Origin: Paenibacillus glycanilyticus NBRC 16618
GTDB lineage: Bacteria; Bacillota; Bacilli; Paenibacillales; Paenibacillaceae
Direction: 5' to 3'
Assembly: GCF_004000805.1 (NCBI RefSeq)
Contig: NZ_BILY01000030.1
Location: 1-64,000 of the forward strand
Length of the DNA: 64,000 nucleotides
Part shown: positions 1 to 7,952 of the stretch, piece by piece
Numbering within the stretch: position 1 is the first letter of the stretch
Layout of the letters: each line of letters starts with the position of its first letter
Notes under the pieces: generated by a model
Databases searched by the model: none
Seen by the model: only the letters and a program-made list of their open reading frames with translations
Told to the model about the DNA's origin: nothing
Program-made: the position numbers and the translations under genes

Positions 1-345
1 CCCAAAGTTAGCATCCTTAACGATGCGCCGCATCGTTAAGCTCTCGAAAAAGTAACTCTACCAGCGTCTTAACGATGTCGGACATCGTTAAGCCGACCGC
101 AAAATGCCGATAATAGCCCGAAACGGGCAAAGTTAGCATCCTTAACGATGCGCCGCATCGTTAAGCTCCCGAATAGGCGCCTCTGCCAGCGTCTTAACGA
201 TGTCGCACATCGTTAAGCCAGCCACAAACGCCAATAATTGGCGCGAAACAGGCAAAGTTAGCATCCTTAACGATGCGCCGTATCGTTAAGCTCCCGAATA
301 GGCACCTCTACCAGCCGCTTAACGATGTCGCACATCGTTAAGCCC
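1..345. repeat. 125-bp tandem array of paired 25-bp palindromes (family A, array 1)
   Basis: Three units with an exact 125-bp period. Each holds two 25-bp palindromes (11-bp arms, 3-bp centre) starting 52 bp apart: 16-40, 68-92, 141-165, 193-217, 266-290 and 318-342. The arm reads CTTAACGATGC or CTTAACGATGT followed by its inverse. The spacers are also similar between units, so this is a true tandem repeat. The first bases, 1-15, match the end of a unit, so the array probably continues off the left edge. It abuts the 3' end of the repressor gene that ends at 373. No T-tract follows the palindromes, so they are not ordinary terminators. A homologous array lies at 31862-32563. Confidence 0.95.
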
Positions 346-372
346 CCGCCTAGCCAGTGCCACCCACGCCTC

Positions 373-1443
373 TTAAGGAAACACCAGCTGCACCGGCACA
401 ACGATATGCTGCGGGTCGTAAGTATGCCCGATCTGGTCCTGCAGCAGCATAACCGCGGAGCGGGCGAGCTCCTGCTCGTCCTGCTGGACGTAAGGGACAT
501 TCGGGATATCCGGATTGTCGAAGGAGAAGAGTTCAACCTCGGTGCGCCGTTTGATCAGTTGGAGCGACTGCCAGGTCAGGCCGGCAATTTCCGCGGTAAG
601 GGTGAAGGCAGCCGTGATAGTCGGATGCGACTTCAGGAAGTCCGTTACATAATCCAGAGCCCTCTCGCTGCGCAGCACATCCAGCGGAACATGGCACCAG
701 AGGCTTTTGTCGATAGATTCGCCTTGATCGATATAGGCTTTCTCGAAGCCTATCGTTCGGTCTTCAATAGTGGTATTAGCATTCTCCGGCGAGATCAGCG
801 CGATCTGCCGATGCCCCTTCGATAACAAATGCGTGACGGTCCGGTAGGCGCCGCCGTCATTATCCGAAGTTATGGTATACGTCTCGATATTGCGAAGGAA
901 ACGGTCAATAAACACAAAGGGGAACTTATCGAGAGACAGCCTCAGAAGAGATTCGTTATATTTCTCGTCTTCGGTCGGAAACACAATAAGCCCCTGAACG
1001 CCGGCATCAACCAAAGCGGTAATTGCTCTGGATTCCTCTGCCGCATGCTCACGGGTAATGCTCAGAATCATTTGGAAGCCTGCCTCCTTCAAATAGAACT
1101 CTATATAATCAACGAGCTTCTGGATAACGGTTGTTTTCATGGTAGGGATAATGAAGCCAACAAGAGGGACTTGGACAGGTTCAGGTTTAGGCTCGGGAGC
1201 AGGCGCCTTCACTTCGACAGGCTTCAAATCCGCCGCAACAAACGTTCCTTTGCCTTGAATACGCGTGACGAGTCCTTCATCCGCTAACTCCGTCAATGCA
1301 TTCTTAACGGTAATCTTGCTGACCTTGAATTCATCCATTAATTCCTGCTCGGAAGGAATGCGGTCGAGCGGCCGGAGCTGCCCGGAGGCAATTCGTTCTT
1401 TAATCTCAAGCTGGATTTGCTTGTACAAAGCTGTCTTTTTCAT
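373..1443 (-). CDS. GntR-type repressor with LacI-like sugar-sensing domain (AraR-like)
   Basis: About 356 residues. Residues 1-70 form a GntR winged helix-turn-helix (IPSEQELMDEFKVSKITVKN, then a wing containing QGKGTF). The rest, from about residue 85, is a LacI/periplasmic-binding-type effector domain beginning VPLVGFIIPTM and including FPFVFIDR. This domain order is that of Bacillus AraR. The gene is divergent from an importer plus GH43 arabinosidase operon, so it is probably a local repressor released by arabinose or an arabino-oligosaccharide; that is inferred from context. An in-frame ATG six codons upstream (1461) exists, but an AGTAGGTG-like ribosome site better fits the ATG at 1443. 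It could respond to another sugar. Confidence 0.85.
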   Translation of the reverse strand: MKKTALYKQIQLEIKERIASGQLRPLDRIPSEQELMDEFKVSKITVKNALTELADEGLVTRIQGKGTFVAADLKPVEVKAPAPEPKPEPVQVPLVGFIIPTMKTTVIQKLVDYIEFYLKEAGFQMILSITREHAAEESRAITALVDAGVQGLIVFPTEDEKYNESLLRLSLDKFPFVFIDRFLRNIETYTITSDNDGGAYRTVTHLLSKGHRQIALISPENANTTIEDRTIGFEKAYIDQGESIDKSLWCHVPLDVLRSERALDYVTDFLKSHPTITAAFTLTAEIAGLTWQSLQLIKRRTEVELFSFDNPDIPNVPYVQQDEQELARSAVMLLQDQIGHTYDPQHIVVPVQLVFP

Positions 1444-1516
1444 GAAGGCACCTACTCTCAATAAATAAATATGTTTTTATAACCAATTGGATATATAAAT
1501 AATACTTTACGCCTAT

Positions 1517-1543
1517 TATAATCTAATTGTGAAGCGCTTACAA
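1517..1543 (+). promoter_or_regulatory. TATAAT -10 box and cre-like palindrome upstream of the importer
   Basis: TATAAT lies at 1517-1522. Immediately downstream, at 1527-1543, is a palindromic site with AAGCGCTT at its core flanked by TTGTG and ACAA. This resembles CcpA catabolite-response elements. Repression by CcpA in preferred sugars is inferred. The -35 region is weak, which suits an activated or repressor-controlled promoter. Confidence 0.45.
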
Positions 1544-1590
1544 TGGTCAGGTAACAAAAGCTTAACCAATATGTGAGGGGGAAACGTCAA

Positions 1591-2871
1591 ATGAAAAAAG
1601 GGATTACGTTAACAGCAACCTTGGCATTGGCACTCATGTTGGTCTTATCCGCTTGCAGCAGCTCCGGGGGTTCCTCGGGTAAAGCAACCAAGGTTGTTTT
1701 TTGGACTTTTAATGAACTTCATCAGCAATTTTTCGAGAGCATGGCGGACAAATGGAATGCAGCACATCCGGACGAGAAGATTAAGCTGGTAGCTACGACA
1801 TTCCCGTACGACGATAACCACAACAAACTGCAGGTTGCGCTGCAATCCGGAAAAGGCGCGCCGGACATGGCCGACATCGAGATCAGCAAAATCGGCAACT
1901 TCCTCAAAGGCGAGCCTCAGCTCGTACCGCTCAACGATATCGTAGAACCGAATAAAGACAATCTCGTTATGTCCCGCCTCGATAACTACGCCAAGGACGG
2001 ACAATACTACGGGATCGACTACCACGTAGGCGCGGAAGTTATTTACTACAATAAAGAAATTCTCGATCAAGCAGGCGTAGATGCCGACAAGATCATCACC
2101 TGGGATGATTACGAAGCAGCAGGCAAGCAGGTGCTCGAGAAAACCGGCAAACCGATGACTACCGTTGAAACAACGGACCAATGGTCGTTCTGGCCGCTGG
2201 TCGTGCAGCACGGTTCGGACTTCCTCGATAAAGACGGCAATGTCACGCTTAACGACCAAGCGAATGTGGATGTGCTGACTTATCTGCAGAAGCTTGTAAA
2301 AGAAAAGGTAGCCGTTGTAGCGCCGGGCGGCTTCCATCACGCGGAAGAATACTACGGATTTATGAACGGCGGCGGCGCCGCTTCCATCTGGATGCCAATG
2401 TGGTACATGGGCCGTTTCACGGACTACATGCCTGACCTGAAAGGTAAAATCATCATCAAACCAATGCCTGTATTCAAACAAGGCGAAATGCGTTCCTCCG
2501 GTATGGGCGGTACGGGTACGGTTATTACCAATCAATCGAAGAACCAAGAGCTCGTTAAGAAGTTCCTCGATTTCGCGAAAATATCCAAAGAAGGCAATAT
2601 CGAGATCTGGAAGCAGCTTGGCTTTGACCCGATCCGCACGGATGCCTGGACGGACCCGGCTATGACCGAGTCGAATAAATACACCGATTACTTCGGCAAA
2701 GATATCTTTACATTCCTCAGCAGCCTCAAGGACGAAATCGCGCCTACGAATATCAAAGAGAAAACGCCAGCGGTATCCGATGTAATCAAGACGAAAGCGA
2801 TGTTCCAAGCGCTTAACGATCTGAAGGATCCGAAGCAAGTATTGGACGATGCGGCAGCGAGCATTAAGTAG
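1591..2871 (+). CDS. sugar ABC importer, family 1 extracellular substrate-binding lipoprotein
   Basis: A 426-residue precursor. It has a basic N-terminus, a hydrophobic core and the lipobox LSAC, then a Ser/Gly linker, so the mature protein is anchored to the outer face of the membrane through a lipid-modified Cys. The body is a family 1 (MalE/AraN-like) solute-binding protein, with features such as YGIDYHVGAEVIYYNKEILD and the hinge-region aromatic cluster near WMPMWYMGR. The start is the ATG at 1591 with GAGGGG ten bases upstream; the longer frame from 1573 lacks a site. The next two genes encode MalF- and MalG-type permeases and the fourth an arabinosidase, so arabino-oligosaccharides are the likely ligand (inferred). 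Confidence 0.88.
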   Translation: MKKGITLTATLALALMLVLSACSSSGGSSGKATKVVFWTFNELHQQFFESMADKWNAAHPDEKIKLVATTFPYDDNHNKLQVALQSGKGAPDMADIEISKIGNFLKGEPQLVPLNDIVEPNKDNLVMSRLDNYAKDGQYYGIDYHVGAEVIYYNKEILDQAGVDADKIITWDDYEAAGKQVLEKTGKPMTTVETTDQWSFWPLVVQHGSDFLDKDGNVTLNDQANVDVLTYLQKLVKEKVAVVAPGGFHHAEEYYGFMNGGGAASIWMPMWYMGRFTDYMPDLKGKIIIKPMPVFKQGEMRSSGMGGTGTVITNQSKNQELVKKFLDFAKISKEGNIEIWKQLGFDPIRTDAWTDPAMTESNKYTDYFGKDIFTFLSSLKDEIAPTNIKEKTPAVSDVIKTKAMFQALNDLKDPKQVLDDAAASIK

Positions 2872-2911
2872 GAGGAAGCTGACAGTCCAGCTGAAAAAAC
2901 AAGCTTAACCG

Positions 2912-2957
2912 CTTCGTTGGAGGACCCAATGCCATGCATGGCGGTCCTTCAGCGAAG
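2912..2957 (+). other. intercistronic stem-loop after the binding-protein gene
   Basis: A near-perfect 15-bp stem, CTTCGTTGGAGGACC (2912-2926) with GGTCCTTCAGCGAAG (2943-2957), lies between the binding protein and the first permease. It has no T-tract, so it is more likely a 3' mRNA-stabilising or processing hairpin than a terminator. It would favour a surplus of binding protein over permease. Confidence 0.7.
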
Positions 2958-2992
2958 TGATCCTGATCAGGAAGGAGCGAGTGAGCGTCCGA

Positions 2993-3877
2993 ATGAAAAA
3001 GATACTATACAATCAGCGAGTCGCCCCTTATGTTTTTGTGCTGCCGTTTGTGCTTTCGCTTGCGATCTTTTTCGTCTATCCCGTTATATCGACCTTCATT
3101 ATGAGCTTTCAGGAAGTACTGCCGGGCCAGACCCATTTCATTGGCTTAGACAACTACAGGAATCTCTGGGATGATTCCTTTTATACCGCGCTTTGGAACA
3201 GCTCGAAATATACGTTCTGGACAATACTAGTCCTCATTCCGCTGCCTCTCGTGCTTGCCGTGTTCCTTAACTCCAAGCTTATGAAGTGGAGCGCGTTCTT
3301 CCGCTCGACCCTGTTCCTGCCGGCTTTGACTTCCGTTGTTGTAGCAGGCATCGTATTCCGGCTCGTATTTGGCTCGCTGGATAATTCCGTTATGAATACG
3401 TTCCGCCATGCCTTTGGCTTCGAGACCATTAACTGGCTTGGCAGCAGCGCGTCGGGCATGCTCGTGTTGGTCGTCTTGGCGACCTGGCGTTATCTGGGCA
3501 TTAACATCATTTACTTTATGTCGGCCTTGCAGTCTATTCCAAGCGAGCTTTACGAATCGGCAAGCATCGACGGGGCGAATACCTGGAACAAATTCTGGCG
3601 CATTACGCTGCCGCTGCTCAAACCGATTTCGATCTACGTCATTACGATCAGCATTTACGGCGGGTACTCCATGTTTACGGAAAGCTTCATTCTGTGGAGC
3701 GGCAACCACTCTCCAAACGATATTGGCCTTACCATGATCGGCTTGTTATACCGCAGCGGCATCGAAAAGAACGAGCTTGGGCTTGGTTCGGCAATCGGGA
3801 TGATCCTGCTGCTCCTTACGATGGTCCTTAATGTCATTCAGCTTCGTTTATTCGGCTTGTTTAGGAAGGAGGATTGA
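2993..3877 (+). CDS. sugar ABC importer permease, MalF-type
   Basis: About 294 residues, an integral membrane permease with six predicted transmembrane helices. The first (VAPYVFVLPFVLSLAIFFVY) is typical of the MalF/AraP group. The conserved EAA loop that contacts the ATPase is present as ELYESASIDGANTWNKFWRI, followed by TLPLLKP. The start is uncertain: GAAGGAG at 2971-2977 is slightly too far from the ATG at 2993 and too close to an in-frame GTG at 2981. It overlaps or abuts the following MalG-type permease, so the two are translationally coupled. No ATPase gene is present, as in the Bacillus araNPQ system that uses shared MsmX. Confidence 0.87.
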   Translation: MKKILYNQRVAPYVFVLPFVLSLAIFFVYPVISTFIMSFQEVLPGQTHFIGLDNYRNLWDDSFYTALWNSSKYTFWTILVLIPLPLVLAVFLNSKLMKWSAFFRSTLFLPALTSVVVAGIVFRLVFGSLDNSVMNTFRHAFGFETINWLGSSASGMLVLVVLATWRYLGINIIYFMSALQSIPSELYESASIDGANTWNKFWRITLPLLKPISIYVITISIYGGYSMFTESFILWSGNHSPNDIGLTMIGLLYRSGIEKNELGLGSAIGMILLLLTMVLNVIQLRLFGLFRKED

Positions 3878-3879
3878 AC

Positions 3880-4722
3880 GTGAGTACCAAATGGAATCGT
3901 CCTCAAACGTGGCTTTTGCTTGCCTTATTCGTTCTATTTGCGGCCTTGTCGGTCTTTCCTTTCTACAGCCTGCTGTTAGCTTCGTTCAAGCCGTCAAAGG
4001 AATTGCTTCGCTTCGGTCTGAACATTCGACTGCAGCCGGAGCTGCTATCCTTCCATAACTATTCGTTTATCTTCTCGAGCGGGGCGGAGAAATACCTGGT
4101 CTGGTATAAAAACAGCTTAGTCGTTACCGTCATCTATACCGTCTTCTGTATGCTGCTCTCCTCCATGGTTGGATATGGGCTGGCGATGTATCGTTTCAGG
4201 GGCCGCAATATCATCTTCCTGTTTGTCCTTCTGGTCATGATGGTGCCGATAGAGATTATCATGCTGCCGCTGTACAAGCAGATGATCGCGATGAACCTGA
4301 TCAATACGTTCAGCGGGGTAATCCTTCCGTTTGTCGTATCGCCGCTGCCGATCTTCTTCTTCCGCCAATACGCGGCGGGGCTTCCGAAAGATTTCATGGA
4401 TGCGGGTAGAATCGACGGCTGCTCGGAATACGGCATTTTCTTCAAAATCTTTGTACCGCTTATGACCCCCGCGTTTGGAGCAATGATTATCGTGCAGGCG
4501 CTCGCCAGCTGGAACAGCTTCGTCTGGCCGCTGATCGTCCTGAACTCGGGAGAGAAACTGACGCTGCCAATAGGTCTGTCCAGTCTCGTAACGCCGTACG
4601 GCAACAACTACGATATTCTTATTGCCGGTTCCGTGCTGGCGATTGTGCCGATTATGATCGTCTTTATTTTCTTCCAGCGCTACTTCGTTTCCGGCTTAAC
4701 CGTGGGTGGCGTTAAAGGCTAA
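3880..4722 (+). CDS. sugar ABC importer permease, MalG-type
   Basis: 280 residues with a GTG start preceded by AAGGAGG (about 3866-3872). It has six predicted membrane helices. The N-terminal helix ends in FPFYSLLLASFKPSKELLRFG, the usual MalG/AraQ signature, and the EAA loop is DFMDAGRIDGCSEYGIFFKI followed by FVPLMTPA. It forms the heterodimeric channel with the preceding permease. The C-terminus YFVSGLTVGGVKG is the standard family ending. It lies 30 bp before the GH43 gene in the same operon. Confidence 0.88.
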   Translation: MSTKWNRPQTWLLLALFVLFAALSVFPFYSLLLASFKPSKELLRFGLNIRLQPELLSFHNYSFIFSSGAEKYLVWYKNSLVVTVIYTVFCMLLSSMVGYGLAMYRFRGRNIIFLFVLLVMMVPIEIIMLPLYKQMIAMNLINTFSGVILPFVVSPLPIFFFRQYAAGLPKDFMDAGRIDGCSEYGIFFKIFVPLMTPAFGAMIIVQALASWNSFVWPLIVLNSGEKLTLPIGLSSLVTPYGNNYDILIAGSVLAIVPIMIVFIFFQRYFVSGLTVGGVKG

Positions 4723-4752
4723 TGACAAATACGAATAGAAGCAGGTGACAGG

Positions 4753-5748
4753 ATGGGAGTCCACCAATCGGAAATGAACGGAGTTAAACCATTAATCGAA
4801 CAAAGAGCGGATCCATTCATTTATAGGCATACGGACGGCTGTTATTACTTTGTTGCTTCCGTCCCGGAATATGACCGCATTGAAATCCGCAAGGCGGATA
4901 CGGTTCAAGGATTGGCGGATGCCGTGCCGGCCGTTGTTTGGAGAAAGCACGAGACAGGGCTGCTAAGCGCGAATATTTGGGCGCCGGAGCTGCATTTTAT
5001 CGATGGCAAATGGTATGTCTACTTCGCCGCGGCGCATACTTCGGAGACGAATGAAGGCCTCTTCGACCACCGGATGTTTGTTCTTGAGTGCGGCGATGCC
5101 GACCCGCTGGAAGGCGAATGGGTGGAAAAGGGGCAGGTGCGCGCGGCTTGGGAGAGCTTCTCGCTGGATGCCACAACCTTCGAGCACAACGGGGAAAGGT
5201 ACTACGTCTGGGCGCAGAAGGATCCGGCTATTGAAGGCAACTCCAATCTGTACATTTCGAAAATGAGCAATCCGTGGACGCTCGCCGGCAAGCAAACGAT
5301 GATCTCCGTCCCGGATCTCGACTGGGAAAGAATCGGCTTTAAAGTGAATGAGGGGGCAGCCTTTATTCGCAAGGGAGACCGCGTCTTCTTGTCCTATTCC
5401 GCCAGCGCAACGGACTTCAACTATTGCATGGGAATTCTGGAAGCATCCGCCGATGCGGATTTGCTTGATGCGGCATCGTGGGACAAATCGCCGGTACCGG
5501 TGCTAACAACCGATGAGCTGCTTGGCCTGTATGGACCCGGTCATAATAACTTTACCGTAGCGGAGGACGGCACAACCGCGCTGTTTGTCTTCCACGCCAG
5601 AACCTACAAAGAGATTGTAGGCGATCCGCTGTATGACCCGAACCGCCATACCTTCGTGACGGAGCTGAAGTGGACCGAAGACGGAAGACCCGATTTCCGG
5701 GCATCCGTTGCGGCATTGCAGCTTCCTCATGAGGAAGCGTCCTCGTAG
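4753..5748 (+). CDS. glycoside hydrolase family 43, probable alpha-L-arabinofuranosidase
   Basis: 331 residues, a complete GH43 five-bladed beta-propeller without a signal peptide, so it acts in the cytoplasm on imported oligosaccharides. The catalytic triad can be placed: general base Asp20 in RADPFI, pKa-modulating Asp139 in SLDATTF, and general acid Glu200 in KVNEGAAFI. Blade motifs such as ANIWAPELHFIDGKWYVYFA support the family. It is the last gene of the importer operon, whose binding protein would supply the substrate. A xylosidase cannot be excluded, since GH43 mixes both activities. The AraR-like neighbour favours arabinose. Confidence 0.87.
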   Translation: MGVHQSEMNGVKPLIEQRADPFIYRHTDGCYYFVASVPEYDRIEIRKADTVQGLADAVPAVVWRKHETGLLSANIWAPELHFIDGKWYVYFAAAHTSETNEGLFDHRMFVLECGDADPLEGEWVEKGQVRAAWESFSLDATTFEHNGERYYVWAQKDPAIEGNSNLYISKMSNPWTLAGKQTMISVPDLDWERIGFKVNEGAAFIRKGDRVFLSYSASATDFNYCMGILEASADADLLDAASWDKSPVPVLTTDELLGLYGPGHNNFTVAEDGTTALFVFHARTYKEIVGDPLYDPNRHTFVTELKWTEDGRPDFRASVAALQLPHEEASS

Positions 5749-5767
5749 ACAGAGGAGCCTGATAAAC

Positions 5768-5816
5768 AAAATGGCTGTCCCAAAAGTCTTTTCATAGACT
5801 TTTGGGGCAGCCATTT
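5768..5816 (+). terminator. terminator after the GH43 operon
   Basis: A long hairpin: AAATGGCTGTCCCAAAAGTC pairs with GACTTTTGGGGCAGCCATTT around an 8-nt loop. The T-rich flank is modest. Confidence 0.75.
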
Positions 5817-5845
5817 GCCGTTTGAACAACGGAATTCTCATTGTA

Positions 5846-6040
5846 TCAGGCTACGTTGGATTTCTTCCAGCATAAAGGAACGATTTTAACAGGCAACTAA
5901 CTCTACATTGGAATCGGTGCAATATAATCAGTCCAAAATGGACGACAGCAGCTCATTCTGGCCCTTTTTATTGGAGTGAATCCAACGTAGCTTCATAAAC
6001 CATCCTATTATCCTGATTTTATTGGAGTAGATCCAACGTA
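5846..6040. repeat. four-motif phased repeat element (family B, copy 1)
   Basis: Four copies of a motif resembling CTACGTTGGATTNNCTCCAA. Each has short inverted arms TTGGA/TCCAA around a 5-nt centre, with centres at 5863, 5915, 5978 and 6029 (spacings 52, 63, 51). The first two run forward and the last two are reversed, giving the whole element dyad symmetry. A small extra palindrome, GTCCAAAATGGAC, is at 5931-5943. It lies between convergent genes, flanked on both sides by their terminators. A diverged, inverted copy is at 53013-53205, sharing even linker sequence such as CTCATTCTGGCCC. Confidence 0.9.
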
Positions 6041-6060
6041 TGGCGAAAAGAGAAGGAGAA

Positions 6061-6104
6061 AGGCAGCCCAATCGTCATTAGAAAATGACGATGGGGACTG
6101 CCTT
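6061..6104 (-). terminator. terminator-like hairpin after the Lpl-type binding-protein gene
   Basis: AGGCAG...AATCGTCATT pairs with AATGACGAT...CTGCCTT. It lies just beyond the stop codon of the minus-strand lipoprotein gene. The T-rich flank is short on the minus strand. Confidence 0.6.
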
Positions 6105-6127
6105 TTGTCGTATGCTTATCAGGATTG

Positions 6128-7834
6128 TTATTTTGATTGCGATACCGACTTGAACCAGTCGTTAACTTCCTTCGTGATCTGATCGCCGCCGTTGGATTTC
6201 CAGCTGGAGACGAAGGTATCAAACGCGTCGATCGGAAGCTTGTTGTAAATGATCTTGTTGAACGTCTCCAGCTCGGACTGGCGGAGGAGGTTCCATTTGG
6301 AGATCATCGTAGGCGTTGCCGCGCCCGTGAAATAGTTCTGCTTGCGTACGTCGATCTGCGACATAACGACCTTCGCGGCGTACCAGTTCTCCGGTTTGCG
6401 GAATTCGAACAGCTGCTTCTCGTACGGTGTTTCCGGTTTATTGCCTTCCGCCAGCTTCACCAGCGTCTTCATGTACAAGTCCGGAATACGGGCAGGGCCG
6501 GTGATGAACTGGAAGTCGTTGTTGAAGTCCTTGATCTTCGCTTGATCGCTTGTTGGTTCCCCGTCGACGACATCCCAGTCGTACCCTTTGGCGAAGCCGT
6601 ATTCATATTCGCTGCCAACGGCCGGGTTCGCAAGATTATCCAGCAAGTAGTTGTAATAAAGGATGATGGCTTCCGGATGCTCGGCGTTTTTGTTGATCAT
6701 AAAGCTGCTGTTGACCCCGGAGTTTTGCCATTTCGTTCCGATCTTGCCGTCCGGTCCGGCTGGAACCGGATAAGCTTTGTATTTGGCGCCTTTTACGTTC
6801 TTCAGAAGGTCGGGAGCCGGCCAGTCCGGAACCCAGTTCGCGCCAGGCAGGACGCCCGCGTTGCCTTTGGTCCAGATTTCGGCTGATTTGCCTTCATCCC
6901 AAAGGGCAGCGTCCGGATGAATGTAGCCTTTTTGCATCCATTCCTGCATTTTCGCCAGCGCTTGCTTTGCGCCCGGATTTACGGAGCCGTATTCCAGGTT
7001 GCCGCTGGCATCCTTGTTCCATTGCTCCTCAATCGTGCCGTAAGCGCCGAACAGCCAATCCAGGCCGCCCATCCACGTATTCGTATTGTTCTTAAGCGAG
7101 ACGGCGAGAGGGTAAACATCCTTTGCAGCCAAGCCGTCCGGATTCTCGTTCTTGAACTTATCCAGAATGTTCTCGAGATCCGCGATCGTTTTCGGAGCCT
7201 GCAGATTTAGCTTCTCCATCCAATCCTCGCGCAGCCAGAGCACGGTATCGTCGTTATCGGTATATTCCATAATAGGCAGGTTCCACTTCTTGCCGTCCTT
7301 GGTGAACGGGTACCACAGCTCAGGATGCTTGGCTGCATGGTCCTTCCAGGTTTGATTGGCGTACTTGTCGAACAGCTCGTCGATTGGCATAAATTCGCCG
7401 GAATCGATCAGCTGGTTGGTTAGGACCGGATCGGTCGGCACCATAAGGAAGTCGGGCAGCTTCTCGCCGGAAGTCAGGGCAAGCTGGAGCTGCTGCTTGT
7501 ATTGGTCGCTGCCTGCCGGGAACCAGGTATCCTTGCTCAGCTTGATGCCAAGCTTCTCCTCCATAAAGCGGGTGTGAACGTTGTCTTCCTTGGTCTCGCC
7601 CTCTCTATACTTCTTCGGCATAAGAATCGTGCTGATCTCGATTGGCGGGTCGTATTTGCCTGCCGCAAAAGCCTTGTCGGCAGCGGATTGCTCCGCGGAT
7701 GCCGATGCGGAAGGACTTGCGCCGTCGTTAGCGGAAGGACTTGCATTGTTTCCGCCGTTATTATTCGAGCAGCCAGCCAGAACGACGAGCGACATGGCAG
7801 CAGGTACGAGCCATTTTTTGTTGAATTTGCTCAT
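6128..7834 (-). CDS. Lpl-type ABC importer extracellular binding lipoprotein
   Basis: A 568-residue precursor with the lipobox LAGC after a Lys-rich start (MSKFNKKWLVPAAMSLVVLAGC), then a low-complexity Asn/Gly/Ser/Ala linker. The length and motifs such as DFLMVPTDP, MPIDELFDKYA and GYIHPDAALWDEGKSAEIW place it in the LplA/YtcQ-like group of large family 1 binding proteins, which usually bind plant-derived oligosaccharides. It is the last gene of a minus-strand run after its response regulator and kinase. The two cognate permeases lie beyond the kinase on the other strand, an unusual split. The ligand cannot be read from the sequence. Confidence 0.87.
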   Translation of the reverse strand: MSKFNKKWLVPAAMSLVVLAGCSNNNGGNNASPSANDGASPSASASAEQSAADKAFAAGKYDPPIEISTILMPKKYREGETKEDNVHTRFMEEKLGIKLSKDTWFPAGSDQYKQQLQLALTSGEKLPDFLMVPTDPVLTNQLIDSGEFMPIDELFDKYANQTWKDHAAKHPELWYPFTKDGKKWNLPIMEYTDNDDTVLWLREDWMEKLNLQAPKTIADLENILDKFKNENPDGLAAKDVYPLAVSLKNNTNTWMGGLDWLFGAYGTIEEQWNKDASGNLEYGSVNPGAKQALAKMQEWMQKGYIHPDAALWDEGKSAEIWTKGNAGVLPGANWVPDWPAPDLLKNVKGAKYKAYPVPAGPDGKIGTKWQNSGVNSSFMINKNAEHPEAIILYYNYLLDNLANPAVGSEYEYGFAKGYDWDVVDGEPTSDQAKIKDFNNDFQFITGPARIPDLYMKTLVKLAEGNKPETPYEKQLFEFRKPENWYAAKVVMSQIDVRKQNYFTGAATPTMISKWNLLRQSELETFNKIIYNKLPIDAFDTFVSSWKSNGGDQITKEVNDWFKSVSQSK

Positions 7835-7952
7835 TTATCTATCCCCCAACGTTGTTTGGTGTCTTCATGTGTAACTCTATCAAGAGTTTGGGGACGGCAT
7901 CTATATGGCGATATTAGTTTTCGTAGGACTCTCTTAGGCTGTTGGCGCAAAA

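Noticed and set aside
1..345. Palindromes as intrinsic terminators, parS sites or DnaA boxes
   Set aside because: No T-tract follows them. The sequence does not match the parS (TGTTTCACGTGAAACA) or DnaA (TTATNCACA) consensus.
1645..2838. 397-codon minus-strand frame opposite the first binding protein
   Set aside because: Antisense to a clear lipoprotein gene; no start signal or domain.
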